Origin: Plantago major
Lineage: Eukaryota; Streptophyta; Magnoliopsida; Lamiales; Plantaginaceae
Length of the DNA: 64,000 nucleotides
Assembly: GCA_026545765.1 (NCBI GenBank)
Contig: CM048841.1
Coordinates: forward strand, 8,258,145 to 8,322,144
Direction: 5' to 3'
Under the pieces are notes generated by a model that had not been told where the DNA came from, made no database searches, and saw only the letters and a program-made list of their open reading frames with translations. Below are positions 11,671 through 21,913 of the stretch, piece by piece; positions within the stretch are counted from its first letter, which is position 1, and each line of letters begins with the position of its first letter. The position numbers and the translations under genes were made by a program.

Positions 11671-12639
11671 TCCGCTTTAATTAATTACTACATGTTGCCA
11701 CTCAAAATTTCGAACCACTCCAGTTGCTAATTTGTCAGTCAAACTTTTCACACTTTTTAAAGTAACCATAAGACACAAATTTTGACACCAAGCAATAATC
11801 TTGGCCATTGATACCTAGCAACAACACCAATACCACCCCTATGTTGACTCTACTCGTCTGTAGCATTAAAATTAACTAAAATGATACCAAGATAAAAAAA
11901 ATAACCAAGGTGCTGCCACAATTAACTATGCAACACATAAAGATCTTTTACTGACTATATCTACTTCATCCTTAAAATAGTGCATTAATAATCCAATAAA
12001 GTAAATTTTCAAAATCATAAAGTAAATATATAAGGTAGAAGGTAATATTTGAATAAATAATGAGTAAAAAGTAGAAAATGTGTTAGAATTCATGTTAATG
12101 TTGATAAGATGATGGCATGTATTTAATCCAATGCGTAACTTTATGGGTCATTTTTAATGTATCCATTCGTAATTGTATACCTAAATAAATATTGATTTCT
12201 TTGATAACTGGAGAAGTATTTAGTATTTAATAAATGCTCTATTTTTAAATTTTCATTATTTCAATTTATGTTATTTAATAAAAATAATATTTTAATAAAT
12301 AAATACTTTAATTAATTAATAAAATATTCAAGTTTGATGTCTATGGATTAAATCATGCGGTGAATCTATATATATGTTTAAAATATTTTTCAGAATTTTG
12401 TAAATAAATATATATGAGATTAAGTAATAATTATGTATTGAGTCAACATACTAAAAATAAATAATGGGAGTTATATGGTACACTACATCTTAACAACTTA
12501 AAATGTTCCACATCCAACATACCAAATTTAAAATTGTAATAACCAATCAAAATCCTTCATATTTCCACATAATTGATGATGTGTAATGCATGAGAATGCT
12601 TCAAATGTTTTTCTTTTAATGTATGTATAGATAGATAGA
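11671..12639 (-). other. Helitron B 5' non-coding region
   Basis: AT-rich sequence with no coding blocks. The minus-strand start (TCTATACATACATTAAAAG, then ATTGGTTATTACAATTTTAA) has the look of plant Helitron 5' ends. I see no gene or RNA here. Confidence 0.5.
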
Positions 12640-13078
12640 TTCATGATTCCATGTTGTAAATAAATGTATTTCCTATTTCCTGGAGAGATAAACTTATAGA
12701 GGAAAGTAAAGGCCAATTATTAACGCTAGTGAAGGTCAAGAAAGAAAAGAGTGATATCCTATAGAATTCCATCTTTCTGTCCATAATTATATAGTACTAA
12801 CTACTGTGTTTCCTCAATATTTGTATGTCTACAGTGCATTCTGAATTTAATTTCATATGGGAAAATAATTAGTTTATAAAATAAAAATTAATGCATACAT
12901 AAAATTATTACCCGATAGGGTAGTCCAATCCCGATCCAATCTTTTGCGGGTACCCGATCATGCGTACCCGCTAGAGATAAGGTCGGGATTGGAATGTATA
13001 AAATCAAACCCGAATTATCGGGTACCCGAAGTTTAATCCCGAATCCATCCCGCACCCGTCCCGCGCCAAATACCCCTA
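12640..13078 (+). mobile_element. TAGGGG-terminus MITE, right half
   Basis: Starts after the Helitron B 5' end and finishes CGCGCCAAATACCCCTA. It is packed with CCCGA and CGGGT motifs that mirror those at 4831-5030. The sequence just outside (CACAGGACTGCTC) continues the helicase frame broken at 4830, so 4831-13078 is one insertion into Helitron A. Confidence 0.6.
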
Positions 13079-14310
13079 CACAGGACTGCTCAAGGAGGCT
13101 CGACTTATTATTTGGGATAAGACTCCCATGACAAACTGGCATTGTTTGAAGCAATCGATAGGAGCTTGAAGTATGTGATAGGCCGTTCAGATGAACCATT
13201 TGGTGGGAGTGGTGATTGTCTTCGGCTGGAACTTCCGACATATTTTGCCCATTGTTCCAGGAGGAATAGTTATAATATTGTGAATTACTCTATATGCTCC
13301 TCTAAAATATGAGATGTTGTGAGCTGCTTCGATTGATAGAGAACATGAGATTGCAGGTAAATGGCCTGTCCTATCTATATACCACATTTACTTATATCAT
13401 ATTCAACTTATCATTTGTTACGTCAAATTTAATCCTATACAGTATGTTTCTTCATCTTTTGAAATTTAAGAGACGATAAAAATTGCTGAGTGGATAACAT
13501 GGGTCGGTGAGGGCATGCCGCTGAACCTAATGACCGTGGGTTGATATTAAAGATCTCCGAAGGTTTACTTATTGTGAAATAAGTCATCCAATTCCAACTA
13601 TTGTAGATAGTACATATCCCTAGTTGTTGTATCACTTAGGCAATCTATCACTTGACCCTGTATATTTCATCACGGGGATATTCTTACACCTACAAATAAA
13701 ATATTTGATGATACAAATCAATTTGTCATGTTGAAGATGTCCAGGGATAGCATTGAAAATTTGAGGGCATATACCATTGCTAGGGAAGATAATTTTGAGA
13801 ACGGTCTCGAACATGTTTTCATTGTAGACTTTTTAAACAACATTAATTACTCTATATTGCCTAACCATAGGATCATACTAAAGGTTGGGTGTATGATAAT
13901 GCTTCTGAGGAATATTGATCGGACTTTCGAGTTGTGCAATGGAACAAGGCTCATAGTTAGTAATCTTGGAAAGCATTTCATCGAGGCAAAGATGATATCT
14001 TGAAACAGTGCATGCCAAAAGGTTTTCATTCCGAGGATGATGATGAGCCGTCTAGAGAGATGAAGTTCCCTATCATTAATTGGAGACAGTTCCACATATT
14101 CTCATGCTTGCTATGATCATAAATAAGAGTAAAATGGACATTCTCTCTCACACGTTGGCCTTTACCTCCCCTCACATGGTTAGGTAAATGTTGCTCTTTC
14201 TAGAGTTACCAAAGGAAGGGATTGAACGCAGTAATTTGCGATGTAGAGTGTAATACATATGACACGACAACAAACGTAATTTATAAAGAAGTGTTCGACA
14301 AGTTATGAGT
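13079..14310 (+). pseudogene. Helitron A helicase C-terminal pseudogene
   Basis: Recognisable blocks: TNWHCLKQSIGA-like after Walker B (13130-13170), FGGSGDCLRLELPT-like region (13200-13240), an AEWITWVGEG block (13470-13510), then frame 13728-14003 with LNNINYSILPNHRIILKVGC and [20 protein letters not shown], and SHTLAFTSPHMVR (about 14140-14185). These parallel the 6781-5678 frame of Helitron B but with more stops. It is inactive. Confidence 0.75.
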
Positions 14311-14556
14311 TAATTTTATCTTTTATGCGTATTTTATATATGACTGTGCTCAATTTAACGAATTTACCTTATGTACTTTTCTACAGGTAGGCGTAACTTC
14401 CGATGCAATGTTGAAGCGATTAGATTATGCATGCATTTTGTCACCTTGCAGTGTTTATATGTTTCACAACTTTGACATGTTATTATATAAATTTATTTAT
14501 TTCTTATTTTAAATTTTTTCACCAAGCCCCGTCGAGTATCGACGACCATTAACTAG
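13079..14556 (+). mobile_element. Helitron A, second part with 3' terminus
   Basis: Continues Helitron A from Walker B (LIIWDK-like, 13100-13120) to its 3' end. The terminus at 14529-14556 has the hairpin CGTCGA-GTA-TCGACG followed by CCATTAACTAG and a host T (14557), nearly the same as the Helitron B terminus. Inside is the decayed helicase C-terminal region. Confidence 0.75.
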
Positions 14557-15606
14557 TCAATTTTTATAATTAATCTCCTTAAGAAAGAAGATTGAATAGT
14601 TATTTCGTGGTAATTAATTTCCTTAAGAAAGAAGATTAATAAGTCACTTCGTGATTACGACATCTGGAGTAGATCTGTAGATGTGAACGAAATCAGGGGA
14701 ACAATAAACAAACTGATTAGGTACGAGGTATATATGTTACAAGTTGACAAAATCAATCAAATAGGAGTAGTAGTTAGTGACTCATTCATGATAGTCACTC
14801 ATGACTAGCTCTTAATGCAATCAACGAGTAGTAATTAATAACACCAGTTAATTTCACTTCTTGTGTTCTTATACATAATGAGATATAAATTTTAAATTCA
14901 TAAATTAAAAAAAAAAAAACACCAGTTAAGCATGATGTAACGATATGATTGTCATTTTCCTGCTACCATCTTCCCCTCGAAGAGATACAAAGACATGATC
15001 ATCAACAACCTAGGTCACATAGTTATTCGACGAATTTCATTGAATTGTGTACCGAGATCACTCTTACGTTTTGAGTGTTCAATTCTCGGCTATGGTGTTT
15101 TAGTTTTTCTTAATTCATGAATTAAAAAAGACTGATTATTTGATTATGAATTTTGAAGATAAATTGATATTATAGGGGAAGAGAAGGACCAAAAATCATT
15201 ACTTAGCGGAGTTTTCTATCTTGAAAAAATGATACATATCATATATACTGGGGAAGCTTAGACAAAAAATATTTGTATTTGTAGAAATAGACGAAAATTT
15301 TATATACCTGAGTAATATAACTATTAAATAATACACACACTAGAGTTGAAGCACCGCGCTACCACCCATATTTTAACGGAAAGAAACTATCTCAAAGCAA
15401 ACTAGGTAAAGCTAAAGCTAGTTATGACACCATTAAACTTTTAATTAGTTCAACTGATTTTGATCTATTACGTAAAATAAGAAAAAGAATGTTGTAAAAT
15501 TATCTCACTTCGTTCCGTATCAATGTTCTTATTTCGTAAACATGGATTAATCAAGTGCATGAATTTGATAAGATATAATTCATTCTTCCGAAGAAAATCA
15601 TGAAAC
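14557..15606. other. AT-rich intergenic stretch
   Basis: No gene, RNA or transposon coding is visible apart from the short retroposed segment at 14841-14929. A short direct repeat (CCTTAAGAAAGAAGATT) occurs twice near 14578 and 14620. The copia element inserted at its right end, at GAAAC 15602-15606. Confidence 0.5.
14841..14929 (+). mobile_element. Tiny retroposon with poly-A tail and 11-bp TSD
   Basis: The direct repeat ACACCAGTTAA (14841-14851 and 14919-14929) flanks about 67 bp that ends in an A run (about 13 A, 14907-14919). This is the signature of a reverse-transcribed RNA inserted by LINE machinery. The body is too short to assign; it could be a 5'-truncated LINE or SINE. Confidence 0.6.
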
Positions 15607-15652
15607 TGTTGTGAAAATACATGGAAAATGGTGAATGTGCAATAGATCAAAT
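15607..15652 (+). repeat. Copia 5' LTR, first piece
   Basis: Matches the start of the 3' LTR (24268 onward) up to CAATAGATCAAAT, where the Mutator-like element is inserted. It lacks the promoter, which lies in the second piece. Confidence 0.9.
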
Positions 15653-15821
15653 ACTTAGTCTTATAAAAGTCCTATCATATTAGGAGAGTCCAAAAAGTCC
15701 CCTTGATTTCTACATAAATTGTCTAGTTTTTAGTTTTGCCCGTTTTATATTTCGCGGGTCAAAATTAACCGGATTTTGCAGTCAAAATGTATACGGGTCA
15801 TACCGTTTTATAATGAATATA

Positions 15822-15830
15822 GTATAAATA
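15822..15830 (+). promoter_or_regulatory. TATA box in the Mutator-like element
   Basis: TATAAATA-type motif (GTATAAATAGG) followed within 150 bp by a pyrimidine-rich leader (CATTTTCTTCTC) and a splice-donor-like CAGGTTTGT at about 15950. The arrangement resembles a plant pol II promoter, leader and leader intron. Confidence 0.45.
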
Positions 15831-16089
15831 GGTAATTTTCAGTTTTTTCCCCATTTTCTTCTCATTTCTCTCCCGTTTCTTCAGTAAACCGTCCATTTTT
15901 TCTCAAATTTGGCGAATAACCCTAATCTGCTCATTTTCACTCGCGATCGTCAGGTTTGTTTCGTTTCTCTTCGATTTTCAGTGTTTTAAAGTTGTTCTAG
16001 TTGTTGTTTATCTGTTAAATTTTAGGTAAAGATGTTCTTCATAATTTTCTTGAGCTTTTTAATTTTGATTTCGATTTTTAGTTTCTTCA

Positions 16090-16230
16090 ATGGTCGAATC
16101 GAACTTGAATGTTGATGTTTCCGGTGCCGATGTAGATTCCGGTGGTGGAAATAGGAGTCGGTTATTAGCGATTTCGGTCGTGTTTCATACAGGAATGGCA
16201 CTGCCAAGGCTCCGACGGGTGGAGATGTAG
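16090..16230 (+). CDS. Small ORF of unknown function in the Mutator-like element
   Basis: A 46-codon frame starting ATGGTCGAATCG directly after an acceptor-like TTTTTAG|TTTCTTCA, downstream of the TATA box at 15822. The product begins MVESNLNVDVSGADVDSGGG and ends LRRVEM. It is not recognised. It may be the truncated first exon of a captured host gene or of a lost transposase. Chance occurrence is possible given the length. Confidence 0.3.
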   Translation: MVESNLNVDVSGADVDSGGGNRSRLLAISVVFHTGMALPRLRRVEM

Positions 16231-16689
16231 CGGCAGGTGGAGGTGTTGAAGATGTAAGGAGTAGATGATGAGTGGTGGCCGGTGGAGATGAGGTTGTAAG
16301 GACCGGAATCTAGATCTGAAGGCTTGGAGTATGGCGTCGAATCTGGATCTGGTTGAGGAGCTGCAACTTTAGGTGAAGGCGCGGATCTAGATCTGAATGT
16401 TCTGAAATGGCACCATGAAGGATTCAGAATTCGGAGATCCATCGAGCTCCTTCACTTACGAGAAATCGTTTCTTCTCCTTCAATCCATTGATCAATCGGT
16501 AACATCTCCGTGTTCCAAATATTCTGATTGAAAAAATGTACTATGAGTTGTTGATCTGTGATACAATTTGGTGAAACTTTTTGCGCTGCAATATCTATAT
16601 CACCTGTGGCCGTGTGTGTGCTCTTCCTTTGTTTCTTTTATTTGTTCTTTTCCTTTTGGAGCTGAGTTTTAGCTGTAGTTATAGTTTCT

Positions 16690-17760
16690 TGCATATATTG
16701 TCTAGTTTTTCATGGTATAGATTTTTCTGAATTTTTTGTGTGAAACTGGCTAGTTGTTACATTATATTGTCTAGTTTTTACATTATATTGTCTAGTTTAT
16801 GCGAGGAATTCTCTAGTTTTTACATTATATTGTCTAGTTTATACGAGGAATTCTCTAGTTTTTACATTATATTGTCTAGGAATTCTCTAGTTTTTACATT
16901 TTTACCTTCACCTTCAACTATCAAATTTACTAACTGATCTCAACATATTTGTCTAGTTTTTAGAGGATATTGTCTAGTTTTATTATCAAACATGAACATA
17001 ATTGTCTATATTGTCTAGTTTTTACATTATATTGTTTAGTTTATAAAAGAAATTCTCTAGTTTTTACATGATATTAAATTTATATTATATTGTTTAGTTT
17101 TTAGAGGATATTGTCTAGTTTTTAGGAAATACTGTCTAGTTTTATTACCAAACATGAACATAATTGTCTAGGAAGTTTTGTCTAGATTTTAGAGGATATT
17201 GTCTAGTTTTTAGGAAATACTGTCTAGTTTTATTATCAAACATGAACATAATTGTCTAGGAAGTTTTGTCTAGTTTTTATTAAATATTGTCTAGTTTTAT
17301 TATCAAACATAAACATAAATGTGTCTGAAGTTTTGTCTAGTTTTTATAGGATATTGTCTAGATTTTACGAAATATTGTTTAGTTTTATTATCAAACATGA
17401 ACATAATTATCTAGTAAGTTTTGTCTAGTTTTTAGAGGATATTGTCTAGTTTTTACAAAATATTGTCTAGTTTTATTATCAAACATGAACATAATTATTT
17501 AGGAAGTTTTGTCTAGTTTTTAGTGGATATTGTCTAGTTTTTTAGAGTATATTGTCTATGTTTTACTATAAATTGTCTAGTTTTTTGTATAAAAATTATA
17601 TGTTTAGTATAAATTATCTATGTTTTACTGTAAATTGTCTATGTTTAACTGTAAATTGTCTAGTTTTTTTTGTATAAATTGTTTATTTTTTACTATAAAT
17701 TGTCTAGTTTTTTAATTAAATATTCTATGTTTTAGTAGAAATTGTATATATTTTTTTTGA
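16690..17760 (+). repeat. Interspersed TGTCTAGTTTTT array
   Basis: Dozens of copies of (A)TTGTCTAGTTTTTA, in part organised in longer units of about 100 bp that also carry ATTATCAAACATGAACATAA. Single copies also occur at 15717 and 18217-18245. The array is imperfect with variable spacing, as in a decaying minisatellite. It contains no coding frame of note. Confidence 0.85.
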
Positions 17761-18309
17761 TGTTTTTGTTGTATGTATTAGGTTTTCGTAAAAATGGTGG
17801 CTGAACAAAGAAATTGAAACGTTGTGGAAGAAGGTGTCTACGAACAAGTCGAGTGTGATGAAAGCTATTTTATAGATTTATTTAATGTTTTTAAAAATAC
17901 ATGTATTTTTATAGGTTGTAAATTTTTGATTATTTTGTATACTGAAATTTATTGTTTGATGAATGAAATTGAAGTTCATGTTTATTTTTCTAAATTTTTT
18001 TTCATTGGATAAATAGGTTGTTACTAATGTATGCATGTGAAACATAGACATTTTTACGATAAACATAGACAATTTGATGACAAAACTAGACAATTTGATG
18101 TAAAAATCATAACATGTGGATTTGGATGAACATTTATGAGCTAAGTAACTTATTTTAAAAAAAAAAAAATCGCGTGTTGACCCAGCCCGGCGGGTCGACC
18201 CGCAAAAAATTAGACTGTCTAGTTTTTAAGGTAAATTGTCTAGTTTTAACGTTTAAGTGGACTTTTTGGACTTTTCTATATATAGGGGGTCTTTCGCAAA
18301 ACGGACTCT

Positions 18310-18532
18310 AGATCAAATCACTTGTTAAGACAGAAGAAATTTTTCTTCCTCTTTACAGTATATGTATAGTAAGTATATTAAATGTACTTTGAAAATGAGA
18401 AGGAAGGAGTAGATGATTGTCGGGAGAATTTGCCTATAAAAGGCCTTCATTATGATGAATGAAATACACTACAACACACTTCTCATAACCATCTTTCAGT
18501 ATATTATTACCTTCTTCTGTTGTTTTATATTA
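18310..18532 (+). repeat. Copia 5' LTR, second piece with promoter
   Basis: Matches 24311-24526 of the 3' LTR. It includes the TATA box TGCCTATAAAAGGCC (about 18430-18445) and the transcribed region up to TTTTATATTA. The Mutator-like insertion lies upstream of the TATA box, so the core promoter is intact but its upstream part is displaced by 2.66 kb. Confidence 0.9.
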
Positions 18533-18544
18533 TGTTATCAGCAC
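18533..18544 (+). other. Copia primer binding site
   Basis: TGTTATCAGCAC directly follows the 5' LTR. It is a variant of the TGGTATCAGAGC site that matches the 3' end of plant initiator tRNA-Met, with several mismatches. Confidence 0.6.
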
Positions 18545-18862
18545 AAGCTGCTCTAAATCAGTTCTTAACCAGAAGAAAATTCTAAGAGAAGGTACATTTA
18601 TTTTTCAGACAGTATATACTAAATAAAATACTTAATCTATTTTATTATTTGTTATGCCGTGAAATTTAATAGTTAATAACATGTTAACTTTCTAAAGAAA
18701 ATGTTTTGCTTTTGTTACAAATTATTAATTTAAGTATTTCTACTTTCGTCAATTACTTTGTAATTACTCATTTTTACGCAAACTCTCGACAAAGTTTTGA
18801 TTAAAAGAATAAACGTGAAAGTTGAACATTTGATATATTTGACACGGCGATGAAATTGAAAG

Positions 18863-19129
18863 TTTTATTCATAACTGAAATACAATTACACTTGAGTATT
18901 AATATGAATGATGAGAACACCCTCATACAACATGATCATATAAAAACACAATGTTACATAAAAGGGTTGGTATCTGGGCCAATCAGGCATCTCCACGGCG
19001 AACGGTAAAACAACAACAAAAGCAACACAAACGGAAACGAAGTAGAAAAAGATATTAGACATATTGGGAAAGGATTAAGATGAGAAGAGAATGGTGCAAG
19101 TTTTATGAAAAATGTTGAAGTATTTATAG
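18863..19129 (-). CDS. Antisense micro-gene in the copia leader
   Basis: The minus strand holds a compact gene layout. A TATA box (CTATAAATA, 19121-19129) is followed by an ATG at 19062, a 58-codon frame to TAA at 18886-18888, and AATAAA at about 18864-18869. The product begins MSNIFFYFVSVCVAFVVVLP, a good signal-peptide-like hydrophobic start, followed by FAVEMPDWPRYQPFY and a second hydrophobic stretch (CFYMIMLYEGVLIIHI). It may be a small secreted or membrane peptide. It lies between the LTR and gag, opposite to the element. I recognise no family. It could be captured host sequence or chance. Confidence 0.4.
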
Positions 19130-19243
19130 AGTAAATTTTGGAGATGTGACCGTTTTATTACTGTTGGAACAGTGCCGAAGGACATAATGGTAATTTCATG
19201 ACTTAATAAAATATGTGTTAAATTTATGACTTAATAAAAATGG

Positions 19244-19305
19244 TTCCCGACAGGTATCGAACCCGCACAATCTAATGGTCATTATACATCTGAGCCACTG
19301 GGCGA
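19244..19305 (-). ncRNA. tRNA-like remnant with pol III boxes
   Basis: The minus strand reads CCAGTGGCTCAGATG, an A-box-like motif (19288-19297), then GGGTTCGATACC, a perfect B-box (19253-19264). GCGGG and CCTGT can pair around TTCGATA like a T arm. The spacing between the boxes (about 23 nt) is short and no full cloverleaf forms, so it is a decayed tRNA or SINE head. Confidence 0.3.
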
Positions 19306-19364
19306 AGTTCGATTTTTATTTCATCTTATATTTTTTATATGTTCTAACATGTTTACATTTATAG

Positions 19365-20425
19365 ATGTCGAACATCACAAAACTGCACTTTGATGCCTTG
19401 GATATTTCTGGAGAAAACTATTTAAGCTGGTTGCTCGATGCGGAGCTCCACTTAAACAGCATGGGGCTTGGTGATGCTATTAAGAAAGATAATACAATAT
19501 CCGTGCAGGATAAGGCTAAGGCCATGATATTTTTGAGGCATCATATTCATGATGGTTTGAAATCGGAATATCTTACGGTCAAAGATCCACTTGAGTTGTG
19601 GACAAATTTGATGGAAAGGTATGACCATCAGAAGGCTGTGACACTTCCAGCAGCCAGGTTTGAATGGCTAAACATGAGATTGCAAGATTTCAAAAGTGTA
19701 AATGAGTACAACTCATCAATGTACAATATCACATCTCGCCTTTTATTGTGTGGGGAGAAAATGTCTGAATATGATATGCTCGAAAAGACATATCAAACAA
19801 TGCCCCCAGCAAACATGATATTGATGCAGAGTTATCGTAACCAAGGGTTTACGAAATACTCACAATTGCTCACCCACTTGTTGGTAGCTGAAAAGAACAA
19901 TGAGCTGCTCCTAAAAAGTCACCAGATGCGCCCCACAGACTCCGTCCCACACCCAGAAATAATAATACCAACTCTAATGCCCCGCATGATATAAACCCGG
20001 CTTCATATAATAGTTATGTACCAAATAATGGTCATAACGAAAGCCGTGGAAATAACGTGGTGGTCATAGTAACTGGCGTGGAGGAAATGGTCGTGGCCGT
20101 GGCCATGGAAATTTTGGCCAAACACGTGGTCGTGGAATGAAACATTACCATGGTAACAATCAAAACAACTATCGTGGTAAAAAATGATTATAAATATGAA
20201 CCCGGTAATAATGAGAGCAGCATTTGTTACCGTTGTGGGGACGCTGGGCATTTTGTGAAGGTGTGTCACAGTTCACAAAAAAGGGTTGATAGGTACAAAG
20301 CATACCTCAAAGGAAAAGCCAATGTGGAGACAAATATTGTCGAAATTGATGATGAGTTCGATGACAAAACTGAGTTTCTGATTGCAGAGAAAGCACACGA
20401 ACTCGAACATGCATTGAATGATTAG
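19365..20425 (+). pseudogene. gag: Copia gag
   Basis: Capsid-nucleocapsid gene. Frame 19365-19994 starts MSNITKLHFDALDISGENYL and contains the UBN2-type copia gag core (LELWTNLMERYDHQK, RFEWLNMRLQDF). It runs to a stop at 19992. The nucleocapsid continues in another frame at 20150-20425 with the zinc knuckle CYRCGDAGHFVKVC (C-x2-C-x4-H-x4-C). Between them lies a Gly/Arg/His-rich linker with at least one frameshift. The start is the ATG right after the acceptor-like TTTATAG. Confidence 0.85.
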
Positions 20426-20633
20426 TATTTATATGGTGTGATGCATCTATTTCATTATGGTTGACGGTAAAAAACTCGCTTGATGTATTTTCTTTACTTT
20501 TGTGTGCTTATCAATGTAAGATGATATTTGTTGCTTTTCTGTAAGCAATGAATCATATTTCTAAATAAATCAAGTTTTTATATATAATCTTACTTATGTT
20601 TTCTCTTGCATATAGAAAAACAACATATTTGAA

Positions 20634-21913
20634 ATGACAATCACAAACATTAAAGGAGAGACATGCCTGACAGATAGTGCTACCACTCACACCATATTGA
20701 ACAATACAAAATATTTCTCCAACTTGGTATTGGAAAAGGCAGATGTGCATACAATCTCCGGAAAATCAAAGATAATTGAAGGCTACGGGAAAGCCAATGT
20801 TTTGTTGCCGAAAGCAACAATGTTAAAAATTGAAATGGCATTATATTCTTCAAAGTCTCAAAGAAATTTACTGAGTGTTAAAGATATTCGATCAAACGGA
20901 TATCACATTGAGACAATGAATGAGAAGGGAAAAGAATACTTGTATGTTACAACTTCTCAATCGGGTAAGAAAAACATATTGGAAAAATTACCCGTATTAC
21001 CTTCCGGCCTATATTATACAATGATACGAAAGGCGGAAGTTCATGCCGTAGTAAACCGAGGGGTTACTACTGAATTCAATATTTGGCATGACCGGTTGGG
21101 CCATCCCGGTACAATAATGATGCGTAAAATTATTGAGAATTCATGTGGACATCCTTTGAAAACAAGGAAAATATTACAAACCCATGAATTAGCATGCACG
21201 GCTTGTTCTCAAGGGAAATTGAATACAAGGCCATCACCAAGCAAAGTAAATTTGAAAATTCCGTATTCTTGGAAAGGATTCAGGGGGATATATGCGAACC
21301 AATACATCCACCATGTGGACCGTTTAGGTACTTTATGGTCCTAATCGATGCATCGACTAAATGGTCGCATGTATGTTTATTGTCGACTCGCAATATGGCA
21401 TTTGCAAAATTATTGGGACAAATAATAAAACTGCGAGCGCAATTTCCTGATTATACAATCAAGAACATTCATCTTGATAATGCTAGTGAATTTACGTCGC
21501 AAGCTTTTAATGATTATTGCATGTCAATTGGAATTAATGTTGAACATCCAGTTGCGCATGTTCACACGCAAAATGGCCTCGCTGAATCTTTGACAAAGCG
21601 TCTGCAATTGATTGCAAGACCATTGTTAATGAAATCAAAGTTGCCAACATCGGCATGGGGGCATGCAATATTACATCTGACGCTTATACGCATCAGGCCA
21701 TCAAGTTATAATCAAACATCCCCATATCAAATGGTTCAAGGACAGGAACCAAATATTTCCCATCTAAGAACATTTGGGTGTGCGGTATATGTGTCGATTC
21801 CACCGCCACAACGCACAAAAATAGGACCCCAAAGAAGATTGGGAATATATGATGGGTACGATTCTCCAAGTATCATAAGATATTTGGAACCATTGACTGG
21901 AGATCAATTCTGA
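20634..21913 (+). pseudogene. pol: Copia protease and integrase
   Basis: Frame 20634-21344 opens with the aspartic protease region; CLTDSATTHTIL holds the D-S-A active-site triad variant. Next comes the GAG-pre-integrase zinc segment (FNIWHDRLGHPG, then CTACSQGK). A frameshift near 21280 moves the reading to frame 21194-21913, which carries the integrase core: GDICEP (first Asp), LDNASEF (second Asp), NGLAESL (Glu). It ends at TGA 21911. Integrase lies upstream of RT, which is diagnostic of copia. Confidence 0.88.

Larger units (their letters stand above)
5060..12639 (-). mobile_element. Helitron B with RepHel gene
   Basis: Reverse-strand Helitron. Its 3' end is a hairpin followed by CATTAACTAG and a host T, read on the minus strand at 5089-5059. 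The 5' end is placed where the minus strand reads TCTATCTATCTATACATAC after a host A (12639 or the same motif 4-8 bp lower). Helitrons insert between A and T without target duplication, which fits. Inside are Rep and helicase domains of one RepHel gene (5678-10560), a degenerate second helicase end (5160-5600), and an extra decayed Rep piece (10940-11670). Stops and frameshifts make it currently defective. Confidence 0.75.
15653..18309 (+). mobile_element. Mutator-like element inside the copia 5' LTR
   Basis: The LTR sequence AGATCAAAT is present on both sides (15644-15652 and 18310-18318), giving a 9-bp target duplication typical of Mutator-like elements. The ends are imperfect inverted repeats that share AGTCCAAAAAGTCC: the right end reads inward as AGAGTCCG, and the left starts ACTTAGTCTTATAAAAGTCC. 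It contains a TATA box, a candidate first exon and a ~1.1-kb array of TGTCTAGTTTTT motifs, but no recognisable MURA transposase. It is therefore non-autonomous, perhaps carrying captured gene sequence. A second family member is at 37746-37942. Confidence 0.75.
18592..19364 (+). other. Possible leader intron of the copia RNA
   Basis: Donor-like AAG|GTACATTTATT at 18592 and acceptor TTTACATTTATAG at 19352-19364, which ends immediately before the gag ATG. Splicing would bring the gag start close to the LTR and remove the antisense micro-gene. This is inferred from sequence signals only. Confidence 0.35.

Noticed and set aside
16185..16442. 85-codon minus-strand frame
   Set aside because: It is antisense to the candidate first exon of the Mutator-like element, Ser/Pro-rich from local composition, with no splice or promoter support.
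16690..17760. CRISPR-like regular repeats
   Set aside because: The TGTCTAGTTTTT motifs vary in spacing and sequence and the setting is a plant transposon; there are no unique equal-length spacers.
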